The notes: a model not told the origin generated them from the letters alone. A DNA stretch of 64,000 nucleotides from Sternotherus odoratus (GCA_032164245.1 JAVMKO010000005.1:47074193-47138192); one strand, 5' to 3'. Counted from the first letter of the stretch, positions 24,650-37,177 are shown. A program made the numbers and translations.

Positions 24650-26687
24650 GACAGGCAAGCAATCTTCAATCGTGAGGGGAGTTTGGATTATTTAAACAGA
24701 TGAGAGACAATGAATGTCATCAGTAATCTCTGCCTGCATCAGTTAGGGGCATCATTTCGGAAACACTGGGGGTGCAAAACTGTGTCAGCATATGGAACAT
24801 TATATGTGATTATACTAGATCCTGCAAAGTCGGCAGGGGAGTAAAGCATATAGACTTATGAAAAGCCAGTGGGGGACAAACCAAAGTGTGGGGGGGCAAA
24901 TACCTCCTCTTTGCCCCTTAGCAAAGGGCACCCCTGGTATCAGCTGCTCATTTTTCACAGGCAGCATGGCAGAAGTGAGTCTTGAGGAAGGATCTGGAGG
25001 AGGACAGCATAGCAGCTTGGGGATGAAGCATGAGATACAGTGTGAATACGCCTGCAGGAAGAGCAGGCATATGGGCAATAGAGAGCTATTGTTAAATTTG
25101 TCTTCCTCTATGTGGGTGGAATTATTTCATCTTTGAAACCATCTGCACTCATAATCATTAAAAAAAAATCACAGCAATGCAGGCAAACACACACTCCCAC
25201 AGTACAAGGTTTGCCTTGCCACCAGATTTACCCCTACTCTCCTTTTATGAGTGAACTCCTACCACCCAGAAAGGTCCTGGCTTGACACTCCTCAATCAAG
25301 GGTAGATAAAAATCATGATTTAAAAACAAATAAAAGCACTGGATTTTAAATTTAAATAATGATTTTTATTTAAAATTGATTTTATAATTACATGTTGCTA
25401 GCTCTTCATTTTCTTCACATCTTATGGACTTTAATTGCCCAAGTGGGTGTTCTGTTCTTGTTTCTTTAACTAACGAACAGCAAGTAGAATTTTTTATTTC
25501 ACTTTACAGATTTTTTTCTACTGTGAACTTTCACATTTAAAATGCTGCTCTATGCTAAAAAGGCAACTCCAGGGCCTCATTAATGTCATTACTGTGAGAA
25601 CAACAAAAACTGAAACACAAAACTGCCAACAGCCCGTACTAGATCTACAACCAAAACCACCATCTGGATACTGACCTTCCACAAATCAAGCAGCTTTGAT
25701 ATTGTGACCAGGCTTTGTTCCTTCATCAGCCTTTGCATTTCCCAATAAACTTGGTTAAAGTACAGACAGCCTAAATAATCACTGTTAATACTGAAGCAAT
25801 TTTATTTGGCAGATTTTGTGCCACTAAGAAAAAAGTTCTTAATAAAAGTACAATTGTAGCCTGTGATGTTGAAAACACTTACACATATGCTTAATTTTAA
25901 CTCTGACGTCAATGGGGCTATTCATACGAGCACACTTACATACCTGCTCACGTGTGCGCAGGGACCTTAATTTTCAATATTTGTTTTTTGGCCTATGGTA
26001 GTTTTGTAAATTCAAAGATACCCTACCAGCATGGGCTTAAATAAACCACAAAAGACACAGCATTTGCAGCTTAGTTTATTATACATTTAATCAAACGGTA
26101 GTAACACACATTTTCAAATTCATTTTAAAAAGCCTCAACCTGATGTAAATCAATTATTTAAATTGCCCTGCACTCAATTTTGGATTGGGAAGGCTAGGAG
26201 AAGCTGGAAAACAGAATCCCTCCACAGAGGCAGATTTCAGCTTTGTTGAGGAAGACAAAACTCCAAGACCTGATAGAGAATGGAAACAATTTGTCTCATT
26301 CTAGACTTTGTTTTCTTCAGCATGTAAAGCACACAAGAGCTGACAACTGCATCCAGCATTTTGCAGCCTGGTATCCAAGCAGTGTGATTACACCAGTATA
26401 GTGGGTCTCATGCTCTTCCTTGAATGTTTTCAAAGAGGAGACACAAATATCTTAAGAACAATGGACTCTTAGATTTACGTTGGGATCCTTTAAAAGATAC
26501 AAAGTATTTTGTGAACTATAAAGAACAGTCATACACAGCGAAATCTCTACACCCACTGCCAGGGCCTTGTCTATGATAAAAACAACAACTATCACCAGCA
26601 GAGGAGCAATGGTATTTGGGTCCATGTGTTTTTACCACTGTGCCATGAAATTGATATGAATACACCTGAATCTTGTCTATAGTAGCA
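24650..26687. other. AT-rich sequence, no recognised gene
   Basis: Includes an AT-rich stretch at 25300-25560. No domain-bearing frame or clear repeat was recognised. Confidence 0.4.
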
Positions 26688-26695
26688 ATCTAGAG

Positions 26696-26896
26696 CAGGC
26701 CTGCACAACTCGGAAAGCAGCGAGGGCCATATTACTGCAAAAAAAACCAGCTGTGGGCCAAAAAGCCCTGCCCCCATCTACTCCCCCCCCCCCCCCCGCC
26801 GCTTGGCTTGCCCCACCCCTACTCACCCCTCGTGGGCTGCACAGTGAGTTCGTGCGGGCCGCATGTGGTCCCCGGGCCGCATGTTGTGCAGGCCTG
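26696..26896. mobile_element. 201-bp hAT nonautonomous element
   Basis: Perfect inverted termini CAGGCCTGCACAAC and GTTGTGCAGGCCTG with a perfect 8-bp target-site duplication ATCTAGAG (26688-26695 and 26897-26904). It includes a C-run at about 26784-26798. No coding capacity. Confidence 0.95.
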
Positions 26897-26929
26897 ATCT
26901 AGAGGCTGGCAGGTGCTATAATACTGGTA

Positions 26930-27231
26930 CAGTAGACTCTCGATTATCCAGGATGATAGGGGAAAAATTAATCCTGGTTAATAAAATCCCGGATCATCAC
27001 CATCCATAGGAAATATGGGGAGGGAGGGTTGGTTCACCAGCCACTCTGCGCCAGGGGAAGGGGGTGTTAGTTCATTGGCTGCCCTGCACCCTGGTGGGTT
27101 TTTTTGTGTGTGTTTGGGGTGGCAAGAAAGCCAGAGCCGGCCCTGCGAGTTATGCGTTTGGTTTTTTTTTTTGATGTTCTGGTTAATCCACATCCTGGTT
27201 AACCCAATCCTGGATAATCGAGAGTCTACTG
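26930..27231. mobile_element. 302-bp pogo/Tigger-like mariner MITE
   Basis: Inverted ends CAGTAGACTCTCGATTATCC and GGATAATCGAGAGTCTACTG are perfect over 20 bp and flanked by TA on each side, the Tc1/mariner duplication. The subterminal 'cctggttaat' motifs are also inverted. The open frame inside carries no transposase motif. Confidence 0.93.
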
Positions 27232-27451
27232 TACTAATTTTACTCACGTAGAAATTCTCTTAGGATCAAACATGGCAGCTGTTAACAGCACACAGACAAC
27301 AGTACATGAGAGTTTAGTGAAGAACACTGCAATCAAATAAAACTGTAAGGAGAACTTACTACTAAGCATGTATATAGTGCTTAAAATGTACACAATGCTC
27401 TAAAAACAAAGACAGAAGTGCACCCTGCCCTGAAACACTTACAGTCATAGG

Positions 27452-27644
27452 TAACAAAGAGTCCTGTGGCACCTTAAAGACTAACTATAAAGTATAGAAG
27501 CATAAGCTTTCGTGGGCTAATACCCACTTCGTCGGATGCAAGCCCACGAAAGCTTATGCTTCTATACTTTATAGTTAGTCTTTAAGGTGCCACAGGACTC
27601 TTTGTTACCTCTGCTATTCCAGATTAACACTGCTACCTCTCTGA
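27452..27644 (+). mobile_element. Foldback Penelope-like element insertion
   Basis: Flanked by a 13-bp direct repeat TTACAGTCATAGG (27439-27451 and 27645-27657). The left arm runs from taacaaagagtcctgtggc to cacttcgtcggatgcaag. The right arm repeats it inverted from agcccacgaaagcttatgct to cacaggactctttgttacc, and then continues alone into the tail ending tgctacctctctga. The right arm here starts inside the hairpin, so the centre is shorter than in the copy at 22602. Confidence 0.92.
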
Positions 27645-27655
27645 TTACAGTCATA

Positions 27656-27927
27656 GGGTATGTCATAGCGATCGATCTTTTGGCGATCGATTTATCATGT
27701 CTTGTTAAGACACAATAAATTGATCACCAACGTCGCCCCCGTCGACTCCGGAACTCCAGCTCGCCAGGAGGCGCAAGCTGGAGTCGACGGGGGAGTGCGC
27801 CGCTGACTACCGCTGCCATGAGGACGGCAGGTAAGTTGGCCGAAAATAGGCCGACCTCAGCTACGTTATTCACGTAGCTGAAGTTGCGTATCTTCGGTCG
27901 ATCCCTCCCCTTACTGTAGACTAGCCC
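27656..27927. mobile_element. 272-bp Harbinger-like MITE
   Basis: Ends GGGTATGTCATAG and CTGTAGACTAGCCC with ATA on both sides (27653-27655, 27928-27930). Contains an inner near-palindrome around the two gtcgactcc/ggagtcgac blocks (27739-27794). It sits directly against the right duplication of the foldback PLE. No coding capacity. Confidence 0.7.
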
Positions 27928-28127
27928 ATAAATAAGAGATAAGATCTGTAACAACAGTAATGGGAAAGGAGCATACAGAGTGACTATTGGTCAGGAAAAC
28001 AAAGTGGGAATAGTTGCTGGAAGGAGACAGAGGGTTTGGCAGAGAATAACAGAGACTGTTCTAAGCAAAGGAGGAGCACAAAAGAAGGTGCAAAGGGAAG
28101 AATGGGAGGAAATGAAGGGAGCATCTA

Positions 28128-28900
28128 CTATGGATGTAGAAGCCCTCTACACACCACATTCCACACAAAGGTGGACTACAAGCCATCAGGAACAGTATCC
28201 CCGATAATGTCACGGCAAACCTGGTGGCTGAACTTTGTCCTCTTCCCCAACTAATTTACATTTGGAGACAATGTATACCTTCAAGTCAGCAGCACTGCTA
28301 TGGGTACCCGCGTGGCCCCACAGTATGCCAAAGTTTTTATGCTGACTTAGAACGCTTCCTCAGCCCTCGTCCCCTAACACTCCCACTCTATCTGAGCTAC
28401 ATTGATGACATCTTCATCATCTGGACCCATGGAAAAGAAGCCCTTGAGGAATTCCACCAGGATTTCAACCATTCCCATCCCACCATCAACCTCAGCCTGA
28501 ACCAGTCCACACAAGAGATCCACTTTCTGGACACTACAGTGATAATAAGCAATGGTCACATAAACACGACCCTATACCAGAAACCTACTGATCGCTATAC
28601 TTACCTACATGCCTATAGCTTTCATCCAGACCATGTCGCATGATCCATTGTCTACTGCCAAGCTCTAAGATACAACCTCATTTGCTCCAATCCCTCAGAC
28701 AGAGACAAACACCTATAAGATCTCTATCAAGCGTTCTTAAAACTACAATATCCACCTGCAGAAGTGAAAAAAACCGAGCGACAGAGCCAGAAGAATACCC
28801 AGAAGTCACCCACTATAGGACAGGCCCAACACAGAAAGGAACAGAACCCCACTAGCCGTCATTGTTCTTTTTGCTGATACAGACTAACCCGGCTACCACT
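28128..28900 (+). pseudogene. Penelope-like element reverse transcriptase fragment
   Basis: Frames on the plus strand read DVEALYT, then in the best frame (from 28224) PSSQQHCYGYPRG...ADLERFLSPRPLTLPLYLSYIDDIFIIWTHGKEALEEF and LNQSTQEIHFLDT (separate blocks). YIDD is the RT catalytic motif in the PLE style. Frameshifts separate the blocks and the sequence then deletes into the PLE 3' terminus (ctgatacagactaacccggc) at about 28880. It is dead. It would have encoded the RT of a Neptune-type PLE; the subgroup name is inference. Confidence 0.88.
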
Positions 28901-29644
28901 CTGAAAGAACAAAAAGACAGTCCAACCCTGAAATTAACTTTTCTTTTTTGAAATTCCCAGTGAATCAAAACATCCCTTATTCACCCTGCCTTTCATCCGT
29001 GTTCACCAGCGTCTCTTGCCAGAGAAGCAGCATTTGGGGAATGAGAAAGAGGTCAAAAAGAGTGCACATGACACATGCAAAGAAACTGCCTAACTATTGT
29101 CTCCAATGCTCCCTGCCAGCCCAATGGTAGTGCATTGCCTATTTGGTATCACAGTCACATTTTATAGATCCCAGGCAAAAACTATATTGAGTTTGAGTTA
29201 TGGTTAAATATCAGCTATTTAAAGCAAAATATGTTATAGGAATGATGTTACAAATCCAGGAATTTCAGAATCAAGGCTAAAACTTAAAAGAAATCCAAAC
29301 CTATTACAGGTATGGAAATTATTTCAGTAACAGCATATACAGACTCTTTGAACTTCCCATATAGCTAAAAATCATTGAATCCCTGGACACTGGCTACTCT
29401 GAAAAAAGTACAGAAATACACCATTAGGGCATCCAAATATTTTTAACCTTGCTCCACAGTGATGTCAGACATTAACTGTATGATTTTGGTTAATGTATCT
29501 CAGTGTCTGTAGTCACAAATTACATTAGATTCAGGTTTAAAGTGAAGAGGATATATTTTCTCTTTCCCTTCATGGTGTCACTGCACAGGGCAGAATTAAG
29601 GCTATTTGGGTGACCTACCTGCATTTCTATACCTTGCTCAGTTC
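28901..29644. other. No recognised feature
   Basis: AT-rich sequence without recognised genes or clear repeats. Confidence 0.4.
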
Positions 29645-29943
29645 ACAGAATCATAGAATATCAGCGTTGGAAGGGACCTCAGAAGGTCATCTAGTCCCAC
29701 CCCCTGCTCAAAGCAGGACCAATCCCCAACCAAGTCATCCCACCCAGGGCTCTGCCAAGCCTGACCTTAAAAACCTCTAAGGAAGGAGATTCTACCACCT
29801 CTCTAGGTAACCCATTCCAATGCTTCACCACCCTCCTAGTGAAAAAGTTTTTCCCAATATCCAACCTAAACACACACATCCACTGCAACTCAAGATCATT
29901 ACTCCTTGTTCTGTCATCTGGTTCCACTGAGAACAGTCTAGAT

Positions 29944-30878
29944 CAGGGGTGGGCAAACTTTTTGGCCCGAGGGCCACATTGGGTTTACAAAATTATATGG
30001 AGGGCCGGGTAGGGAAGGCCCCGCCCACAATCTGGCCCCCTCCCACTTCCCGCCCCTGAGAATCCCTGACCCATCCAACACCCCCCCACACCTTGTCCCC
30101 TGACTGCCCCTTCCACAGACCCCTAACCACCAGGACCCCACCCCCTACCCAATTCTCCTGCTCCCTGTCCCCTGATTGCCCCAATCCCTATCCACCTTCC
30201 AAACCCCTAACCACCACCCCAGAACCCCCCCCCCATCCAACCCACCCTACTCCCTGACTGCCCCCTCCAAAGCCCCCCCCCAACCACCACCCTGGAACCC
30301 CCCCATCCCCCCTCTTACCACAGCTGCTGGAGGGGGGCAGCATGCAGCCCCGGCCCCCAGAGCACTCCCCTCGCCACACGGCTCTGGGAGAGGGGCCAGC
30401 GTGCAGCTGCGGCTCCGGGGGAGGAGGACAGTGCGCAGCCCCAGCCCCCAGAGTGCTCCCCGCGCAGCGCGGCTCTGGGAGAGGGGCCAGCGTGCAGCTG
30501 CGGCTCCGGGGGAGGAGGACAGTGCGCAGCCCCAGCCCCCAGAGTGCTCCCCGCGCAGCGCGGCTCTGGGAGAGGGGCCAGCGTGCAGCTGCGGCTCCGG
30601 GGGAGGAGGACAGTGCGCAGCCGCGGCTCCTGGGAGGGGCCACCGCACAGTTCCAGCCCCCAGAGCGCTGTCGGCGTGGCTCCGGGGGAGAGGCTACCGT
30701 GCAGCCCCGGTCCCCGGAGTGCTGCCCCTGTGGCATGGCCAATGAAGGGTGGAGGGCCCGCAGCGGAGCCCGGGCTGTGCAGCTCGGGGAGAGGCAAGGG
30801 GCAGCCCCCCGCCGCGGGCCGGATGGGACAGTGTCGCGGGCCGGATGTGGCCCGCGGGCCGTAGTTTGCCCACTCCTG
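29944..30878. mobile_element. 935-bp hAT nonautonomous element inside CR1
   Basis: Inverted ends CAGGGGTGGGCAAACTTTTT and TAGTTTGCCCACTCCTG. A perfect 8-bp duplication GTCTAGAT flanks it (29936-29943 and 30879-30886), and joining the flanks restores a continuous CR1. The left half is C-rich; the right half carries a 91-bp tandem repeat. Six overlapping long frames on both strands are repeat artefacts. Confidence 0.95.
30330..30640. repeat. 91-bp tandem repeat in hAT element
   Basis: Unit starts gagtgctccccgcgcagcgc and contains ggagaggggccagcgtgcag and gtgcgcagccccagccccca. Starts at about 30360, 30451 and 30542 give a 91-bp period, with a partial fourth copy. Confidence 0.9.
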
Positions 30879-31166
30879 GTCTAGATCCATCCACTTTGGA
30901 ACCCCCTTTCAGGTACTTGAAAGCAGCTATCAAATCCCCCCTCATTCTTCTCTTCTGCAGACCGAATAATCCCAGTTCCCTCAGCCTCTCCTCATAAATC
31001 ATGTGCTCCAGCCCCCTAATCATTTTTGTTATCCTCTGCTGGACTCTTTCCGATTTACCCACATCCTTCTTGTAGTGTGGGCCCCAAAACTGGACACAGT
31101 ACTTCAGATGAGGCCTCACCAATGTCGAAAGAGAGGAATGATCACGTCCCTCAATCTGCTGGCAAT

Positions 31167-31290
31167 GAGTTTATGTGACCATCGCTTATTAGCACTGTAG
31201 TGTCCAGGAAGTGTATCACTTGTGTGGATTGGTCCAGGCTGAGGTGGATGGTGGGATGGAAATTGTTGAAGGGATAGAAGCAGAATGGGA
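31167..31290 (-). pseudogene. Penelope-like RT fragment
   Basis: The minus strand reads FHPTIHLSLDQSTQVIHFLD and then [11 protein letters not shown], the same RT-adjacent segment as in the PLE at 28490-28570. It abuts the CR1 end. Only about 40 residues are preserved. Confidence 0.85.
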
Positions 31291-31394
31291 TATTTGGGTC
31301 TTCACTCCGTGTTTGGTCCCCAGTCCACAAGCACCAGAGGCAAGGTCCCAGATTCACTACCCACTTCTGCTAATGATAATGTGCTCACTGGGAG

Positions 31395-31600
31395 GGAGTG
31401 GGGTGAGAATTAGGACTTCTGGTTCTAGTTTCAGTTTTGCTATTGACTGTGTGGTGCAACTTTGCGTAAGACACATGAACTGCCTGTGCTTACCTCATCT
31501 GTAGAGTGGGGATATGACCACACTGGGGTGTTGTGAACGATGATGTCTGCATGGCACTCAGATGGAAACATTATATGGAAATATTAATGTGAGGTATTAT
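31395..31600 (+). repeat. MIR-like SINE relic
   Basis: The order 'ggttctagtttcagttttgc', 'gcaactttgcgtaagacac', 'acctcatctgtagagtgggg' and 'ggtgttgtgaacgatga' follows the MIR layout. Diverged. Confidence 0.6.
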
Positions 31601-31608
31601 TCTAACGT

Positions 31609-32110
31609 TGTAAGAAAAATGTAGTTTAAAAGCAACTGTATTATGAATATTGTGCAGTATGGTTTTAAAAACAGTCAAACTATATTTTCACTCCTTGTAT
31701 ATGCACTCTCGACCCCTGGCCCTGCATGCATCTTAAACTTATTTTCACCCTGCCCCAGCTGTGCTTTTCACAAGGCAGGTGCCACAGTGTCTGAATATCC
31801 CTGAGTACCCTGAATCTCCTGTTTACCAGACAGGTAAATGGAATAGATTAATATCACACAATGGGTATAATAGCCATTAAGTGTTCTCACTCCTGTGAGT
31901 GTATTGAAAGCCCCCCTCCCTTACCCACACGGGAGTATAAGACGGCCTCAACCATGTATCGAGTTGAGCCAGTTGTTTTGGGTGTTAACCCCTTTTGGCT
32001 CCTTTTGCTAGCAATAAACCTTGTTTTTCCAGAAGCCTACTGAGTCATGCCTGTCCTTTGAAGGAAATATTGGGATAAGCCTCCAAAGGGACGAAGCAGT
32101 TTTTGCAACA
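31609..32110 (+). mobile_element. Solo endogenous retrovirus-type LTR, 502 bp
   Basis: Begins TGTAAG and ends GCAACA (TG...CA) and is flanked by a 4-bp duplication ACGT (31605-31608 and 32111-32114), as expected for gammaretrovirus-like integration. It holds a TATA box (tataa at 31936-31940) and a polyadenylation signal AATAAA at 32013-32018, about 77 bp later. The spacing fits a U3-R-U5 order on the plus strand. No internal viral sequence lies next to it, so it is a recombined solo LTR. Confidence 0.85.
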
Positions 32111-33943
32111 ACGTGACTGAGGGCAACACACATACTTCCTTACGCTGGTAAGAGAGATTTTGACTGCTGACTTCTCTGTTGTAAACATTCTGGATTTTGA
32201 AATTTGAGACAGTTACAAGGTGGAAAATCCCTCAGCAATTTCCAATTAGAAACACTATTCTAGCTTTACACACTTGTTTATAACAGCCCGTGGATGAAAG
32301 AAATTATTTTCCTCCCATTGCACCTATTTACCTAGTTTAGTTATTGTACTGCATCTATCATTGGCTGGGGGAAAGGGGAGCTGCAGACACTCATGGGCCA
32401 CTCTAGTATGGGGCTATGGAAGTTAAACTGCTGGAAATGGCATTTATCTGGGTGGAGGGAGAGATTTGCTTTGACTAAAATCCCACATATACGAAACTAC
32501 ACAAGACTTTGCAAAGGCACAAAAAAGCACCGAAGGGAGATGCTATTTTTGGTCTCCGTCCTATTTCTTACAGACAGATACCCCTTATCTCAACTTGAGG
32601 AGTCAAAACTAAGCACCAGGCTAATCTCAATCAACCAATTCAATGAGAGTGAACTAAACCAAGAGATCTAGACCAATCCCCCAGTAAAATAATCCATGTC
32701 TTGCCTAATCTCTTCCCACTCCCTCTGAAACCCCTATCAGAGGTGCTATGGACGTAGGCCAATGCTAGCGACCTATGCAAGATGCTCTCTCCCTTCCCTC
32801 TGGGGTTACATGTGTGGTCACCACATGATGAAATTCGTATTTTATTTTTCAGTGTAAAAAGGCTTCCTAGTCCCCAAGGCTCCTACTGGTACCACTCAGT
32901 GGCCATTAAAGACCAGGGAATGCCACATAAAAACCTTCCCCAAACAGGAACACAAAGCAAATGAAGAGATTAATGTCTTCCTTTTGTCTTCCCTTCTCCC
33001 AACCCAGTTTGCTGTTTTACAGAGCAGGGACTTTACATCACCCCAACACATGCAGTGTAGTTAAATGCAAGTGCATCCTTTCTGCTGTGAATGAACCCCA
33101 AACCTTACTGCCTTTTATTTGGGAGAAGGCACGGTGCTGGTTTGAATGTGACTTCTGAAATGGTTAGCAATGAAAACAAATCCCTCGGAGGAATATTTTG
33201 CATTAAAGATGGCTTCAGATTCACAATGAAACATTCCAGTAGCAGCCGTATTCACACAGAACAATGTGAGCTCTCTCTCTCTGCCAGCCCAGCGCCTGGC
33301 TGGCTTGCTCTATAGTGAGTTTGGTAGTGCCCTGAGGGAGTATTAGATAATGAAGAGCTCTGAGCCTTCCTTTCACCTCATGCCTGGGCTCATCCTAATG
33401 TATGTGAGCAGGTTTAGTTCATAGACTTTGCTTCTTATCTCTCCCCCCAACCCTGCATGTTTTGCAGATTATTCGCATGAATGAGTAAGAGGAATTGCAG
33501 CTCTGGGATCCCGGCACCCTATTTGGAACCAGCATCAGGGATGCTCTCCCCATCCCCCCTCTCCACAGGCAGGACAGGGCGCCACACATTCCCGAGCTGG
33601 TATAGAACTGGGTGTTTGGGAACGAGCTTTACAGGCACTCAACCTGCGTGCACGGCAGAAGACACTGCTGGCAGAGAGTAGACAGCCTGTGTGCGCTTTA
33701 GTAGACTGTGGAACAATAGGTTCAGGAGCCAGCACGTTTAAAGGGGCTGAATGGAACACGATAACTATCCCAGTCTGCAGGGGATATTCCATAAATACCA
33801 GTCTCCCATCTGAGGAAAATCGACTTTGCCAGCTTTCAAAGAGACCTAAAGTCTTATGGGCACACGGAACAAGCACTCTGCAGCTTGACAGCCATTAAAA
33901 GACCCACCCTATTTAAGTCCAGCTGCAGAGGTCACACATCAGG

Positions 33944-34040
33944 AGTGCTGGAACAATTTGTATAGTGGGGGTGCTGAGAGCCATTGAACCAAATTATAAT
34001 GGAAACCACTTCAAGTCAAGTAGCACCCCTAGTTCCACTG
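33944..34040. mobile_element. Possible small hAT-like repeat
   Basis: agtgctggaacaatttgtat at the left and agcacccctagttccactgc at the right look like degraded inverted ends of a short dispersed element. No target duplication was found. Confidence 0.4.
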
Positions 34041-34509
34041 CCTATTCCACATGCTGCATTACTTGAAGAGAACTTCCAAGCAGCTCAGCTGTGTGGGATG
34101 GGGCGGGTACACAATGACATCTACACACCCTGATGCAATACAACTTGACAGAGCGTGAGGTCATGTGAACAGACTTCATCTGTGTTTGGAGACGCATGGC
34201 TGCAACACCTGAGAAGTGTCTGCCATACACAATCTGGAACATGCTACTGGGCTTGTAAAATGGTTGTTTCAGTGTTAGGGAGAGTAATGGGGCTAACGAC
34301 TCTAGCTCTCTGTAGGCTTTTGCTTCTTTACACTGCTGAGAACCTACATAAGACAGGCAGACTGTGCGCCCTGGAGATTGTAGAATGACAGAGAGCGGAA
34401 GGATAATTTTTATTTTTACAGCCACTGCTTCCAAATAATGAAAACAGATAAGCCTTCTAGGGTGTTGTCTAACGACTGCAGCAGGGAAATGAAAGCCAAG
34501 ATTCCTGGC

Positions 34510-34625
34510 TCTCTCACTATGTGACTTTTGACAGGCGGGTCTCACTGTGTGCCTCAGTTTCTTCATCTGTAAAATGGAGATGGCAACAATACATGCCTCA
34601 TTAATCCCCTTTGAGATCTTTGGAT
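34510..34625 (+). repeat. MIR SINE
   Basis: Contains the MIR hallmark tgcctcagtttcttcatctg followed by taaaatggagatgg and the typical tail 'ctttgagatctttgg'. Plus orientation. Confidence 0.85.
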
Positions 34626-37177
34626 TTCAGGGGTATTAGAAAGTAGGAGTATTCCTCCTGTGGCAATGCAGGGAAAGAACTTCACTGCTGCTCACTATCC
34701 AGACACACATCAGAGCCACAGCTCAGATGTCTTGTGCCGCTCTTCTGTATTCCAGCGGCAGACACGCACTGAATAACCCTGGAATATTCCACCCTCTCTT
34801 CAGCCTTCAACCTTTAAAGTAGCAAGAGAACTGAGGCCAGATGAGAAAACAGAAAATCACCTCTCATCCCCCACATATCCTCATTGTGGGGATTATACAG
34901 TATATTGTTGGAACCACATTTACAGTACTTGTAAAACAGCGCCTCATCCCCATCATCTCTATTCTTGTAAGAGTCAGAGGAAGAACCTGCCCAGCATGAG
35001 GTCTTTGGCCTGGGTCCTAAACCCCATGTCTCGCTCCCCAGGCCAGCAGCAGTGGACTGTGACACAGAAGGTGTCAGCACTGTATGTTATTCAACAGGAA
35101 TTTCACTGGCTGATTAAAGAACATTCTTATTGGTCTTGGAACCAAGTTCCATCGAATGTCCCTTGACCAGCAGGATAGCAGATGCATTATGGAGTCCTGT
35201 GATGGGGGAGAAATCTCCCCAGAAAACCAACACCGAAGCTGTGATACAAAGTTCCTCAAGGCTTTGCTTTCACTAATTTTATTCTCCATTCTTCAATATA
35301 TTTATATGAATCTCTCTCTCTAAGCTTTCAAGTTACCAAACGTTAAATTTAAACCCTCTGGTTTTGCTCCTGACGTGAAAACGAGGATTTAAACAGCTGT
35401 ATGACAAAACACTAGAAAAAATAATGTAGAGAACAATCCTAACCTGGACCTTGGGGCACTGACAAGACCTAACCTGATTTTTAATTTTTCCATCTCTAAT
35501 TTCTCTGGCCTTTAAAATGACTTCACTAGTTACCGATTTTGCGGCAACGTGTTGCTCCCCAGAGCAGTCTGATTACCAGGACTAAGGTGAGGGACCGATA
35601 AGGGTCAAGAGTGTGTTTACTCATAGTATAAGTGAACTTAATAGCCCAGGACAAGATGTGCAGTTATATTAGGATCCCTGTGCTGTTCAGATGTACCGTA
35701 AGCCACCAAGAGAAATATCTGAACTCCACATTGGGCAATCAATGAGATTCCAGCACATTTTAGAACCTAAATTTAACCCTGTAGCAAACCAAGACAAAGC
35801 AACAACCTATCAGCGAGGGGCAGAGAGGAGGAGGAGAGAACTAACAAAGAGTCTTAATAGCCATGGCAAGCCAAATCACCTAATACAGTTACTGTAACTG
35901 CAGCCTCTCCATCCATCCCCTCTCCTGCAGCATAGCTCTTGCAGATGAAGATTTGCTAAATCAACAGTCAAATGACAGTGCACAAAAGCAATCCAGAGAC
36001 AAGCTCCGTTGTACCTGCCAGACTATATGACAATCGATGTGAAACACTACAAACACTTTCCAACTCCCTACCTTTAAAAAGGTGCATTTCAAAGTGAAGT
36101 GGGCTCTCTCCAAGATGTCCAGGAAGCTTGGTCTGATAACTCTGACAGCCAGCAAGTCAAGGAAACACACCCGAGAAAAAGGGGAAGTGAGGAAGAGCAC
36201 AAGCCCTAGAGCAAATCTTCACAAAGACGCGTAAGAAGCGAACTGGCTGTTCCTGAAAAGGCAGCAGGGCTACACAGCCGGTGGACGGACGGCTGAACAG
36301 TCATTTGTAGCAGTGGATCTCTTCTCTTCCCTTGGAGTTGCCAAAACCTCTCAAATCAGTTTATGAACATGAGGATACTGGAATTTTACACACACTGAGA
36401 GAAATGTAAATAAATCTACACTGAAAGCAAGAGCTTCACTGATAAGCATGGTGAGCACCCGACAGATAGCAATCAGCATGCAAGGAAGGCTGTCTGCTGC
36501 CACAGGTGAGCAAAGCAGGGTCCTATATAACAGCACAGCTCTTTTCACCTCATTTCACAGCTCCTATCTGAAAAGCTTCCGTCTTACTCTGTGAAATCCC
36601 AGAAATAACCTATCGATGGTGTCCAGAGGGAGGCAGAGAAAAGCCTGGTCTAGTATTCAGGGAGCCATGGCATGAAGCAGTTGTCAGGCGCTCCTATGGG
36701 GTAGGGAATCACAGATTAAATTCCTTGTCCTTTTACACATACCATGTATCTACTCACAGGAGGGCTTTGAACTCCACTCGCACAGCAACTGAGGGGATCT
36801 GGCGGAGGTTCAAAAAGCATTGCTTGTGAAGCCACTAAACAAGCTCACCGTTGGTTTCGACACAGAACGAGATGCAGAGAATCCCTCAGCCCCGCTGAGA
36901 CAGCACAGCCTGGTTTTGCAGCACTGGAAACGAGTTCGCCTTTTGTTTCAACGGGTAGAGAATCCAGAAGAGGAAAACGAAAGATATAGTGCCAGGGAGA
37001 ATGAATGACAGCATGAAAAGCCACATCAATCAGATAAGGAGAGAGGGAGGGGTAGGGACGGGGGCGGAGGGAATTGAGCCCACACAGACAGCAGCGCCTG
37101 ACACTCCAGTACACATTGATGGGTTGCTGGGGGAGTTTGTCTTTTGAAGCTGTTATTTGTTTATGCTGCCTTCAGAC

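Larger units (their letters stand above)
29645..31166 (-). mobile_element. CR1 LINE 3' region, split by a hAT element
   Basis: From 29645 (atcatagaatatcagcgttg) the minus strand is the CR1 3' end. The frame at 29691-29927 matches the usual CR1 3' segment ([20 protein letters not shown]). It is interrupted at 29944-30878 and resumes at 30887 with the preceding CR1 part ([20 protein letters not shown] and [20 protein letters not shown]). It ends at about 31166 against a PLE fragment. Not functional. Confidence 0.9.
32115..37169. other. Mostly single-copy-looking sequence, no recognised gene
   Basis: Contains a MIR relic (34510-34625) and a possible small hAT-like element (33944-34040). Other frames are short and unrelated to known domains. 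I saw no conserved exon. Confidence 0.4.

Noticed and set aside
30176..30890. Several 130-190-residue Arg/Pro/Ala-rich frames on both strands
   Set aside because: They are produced by a GC-rich 91-bp tandem repeat within a hAT element that has clear ends and a target duplication.
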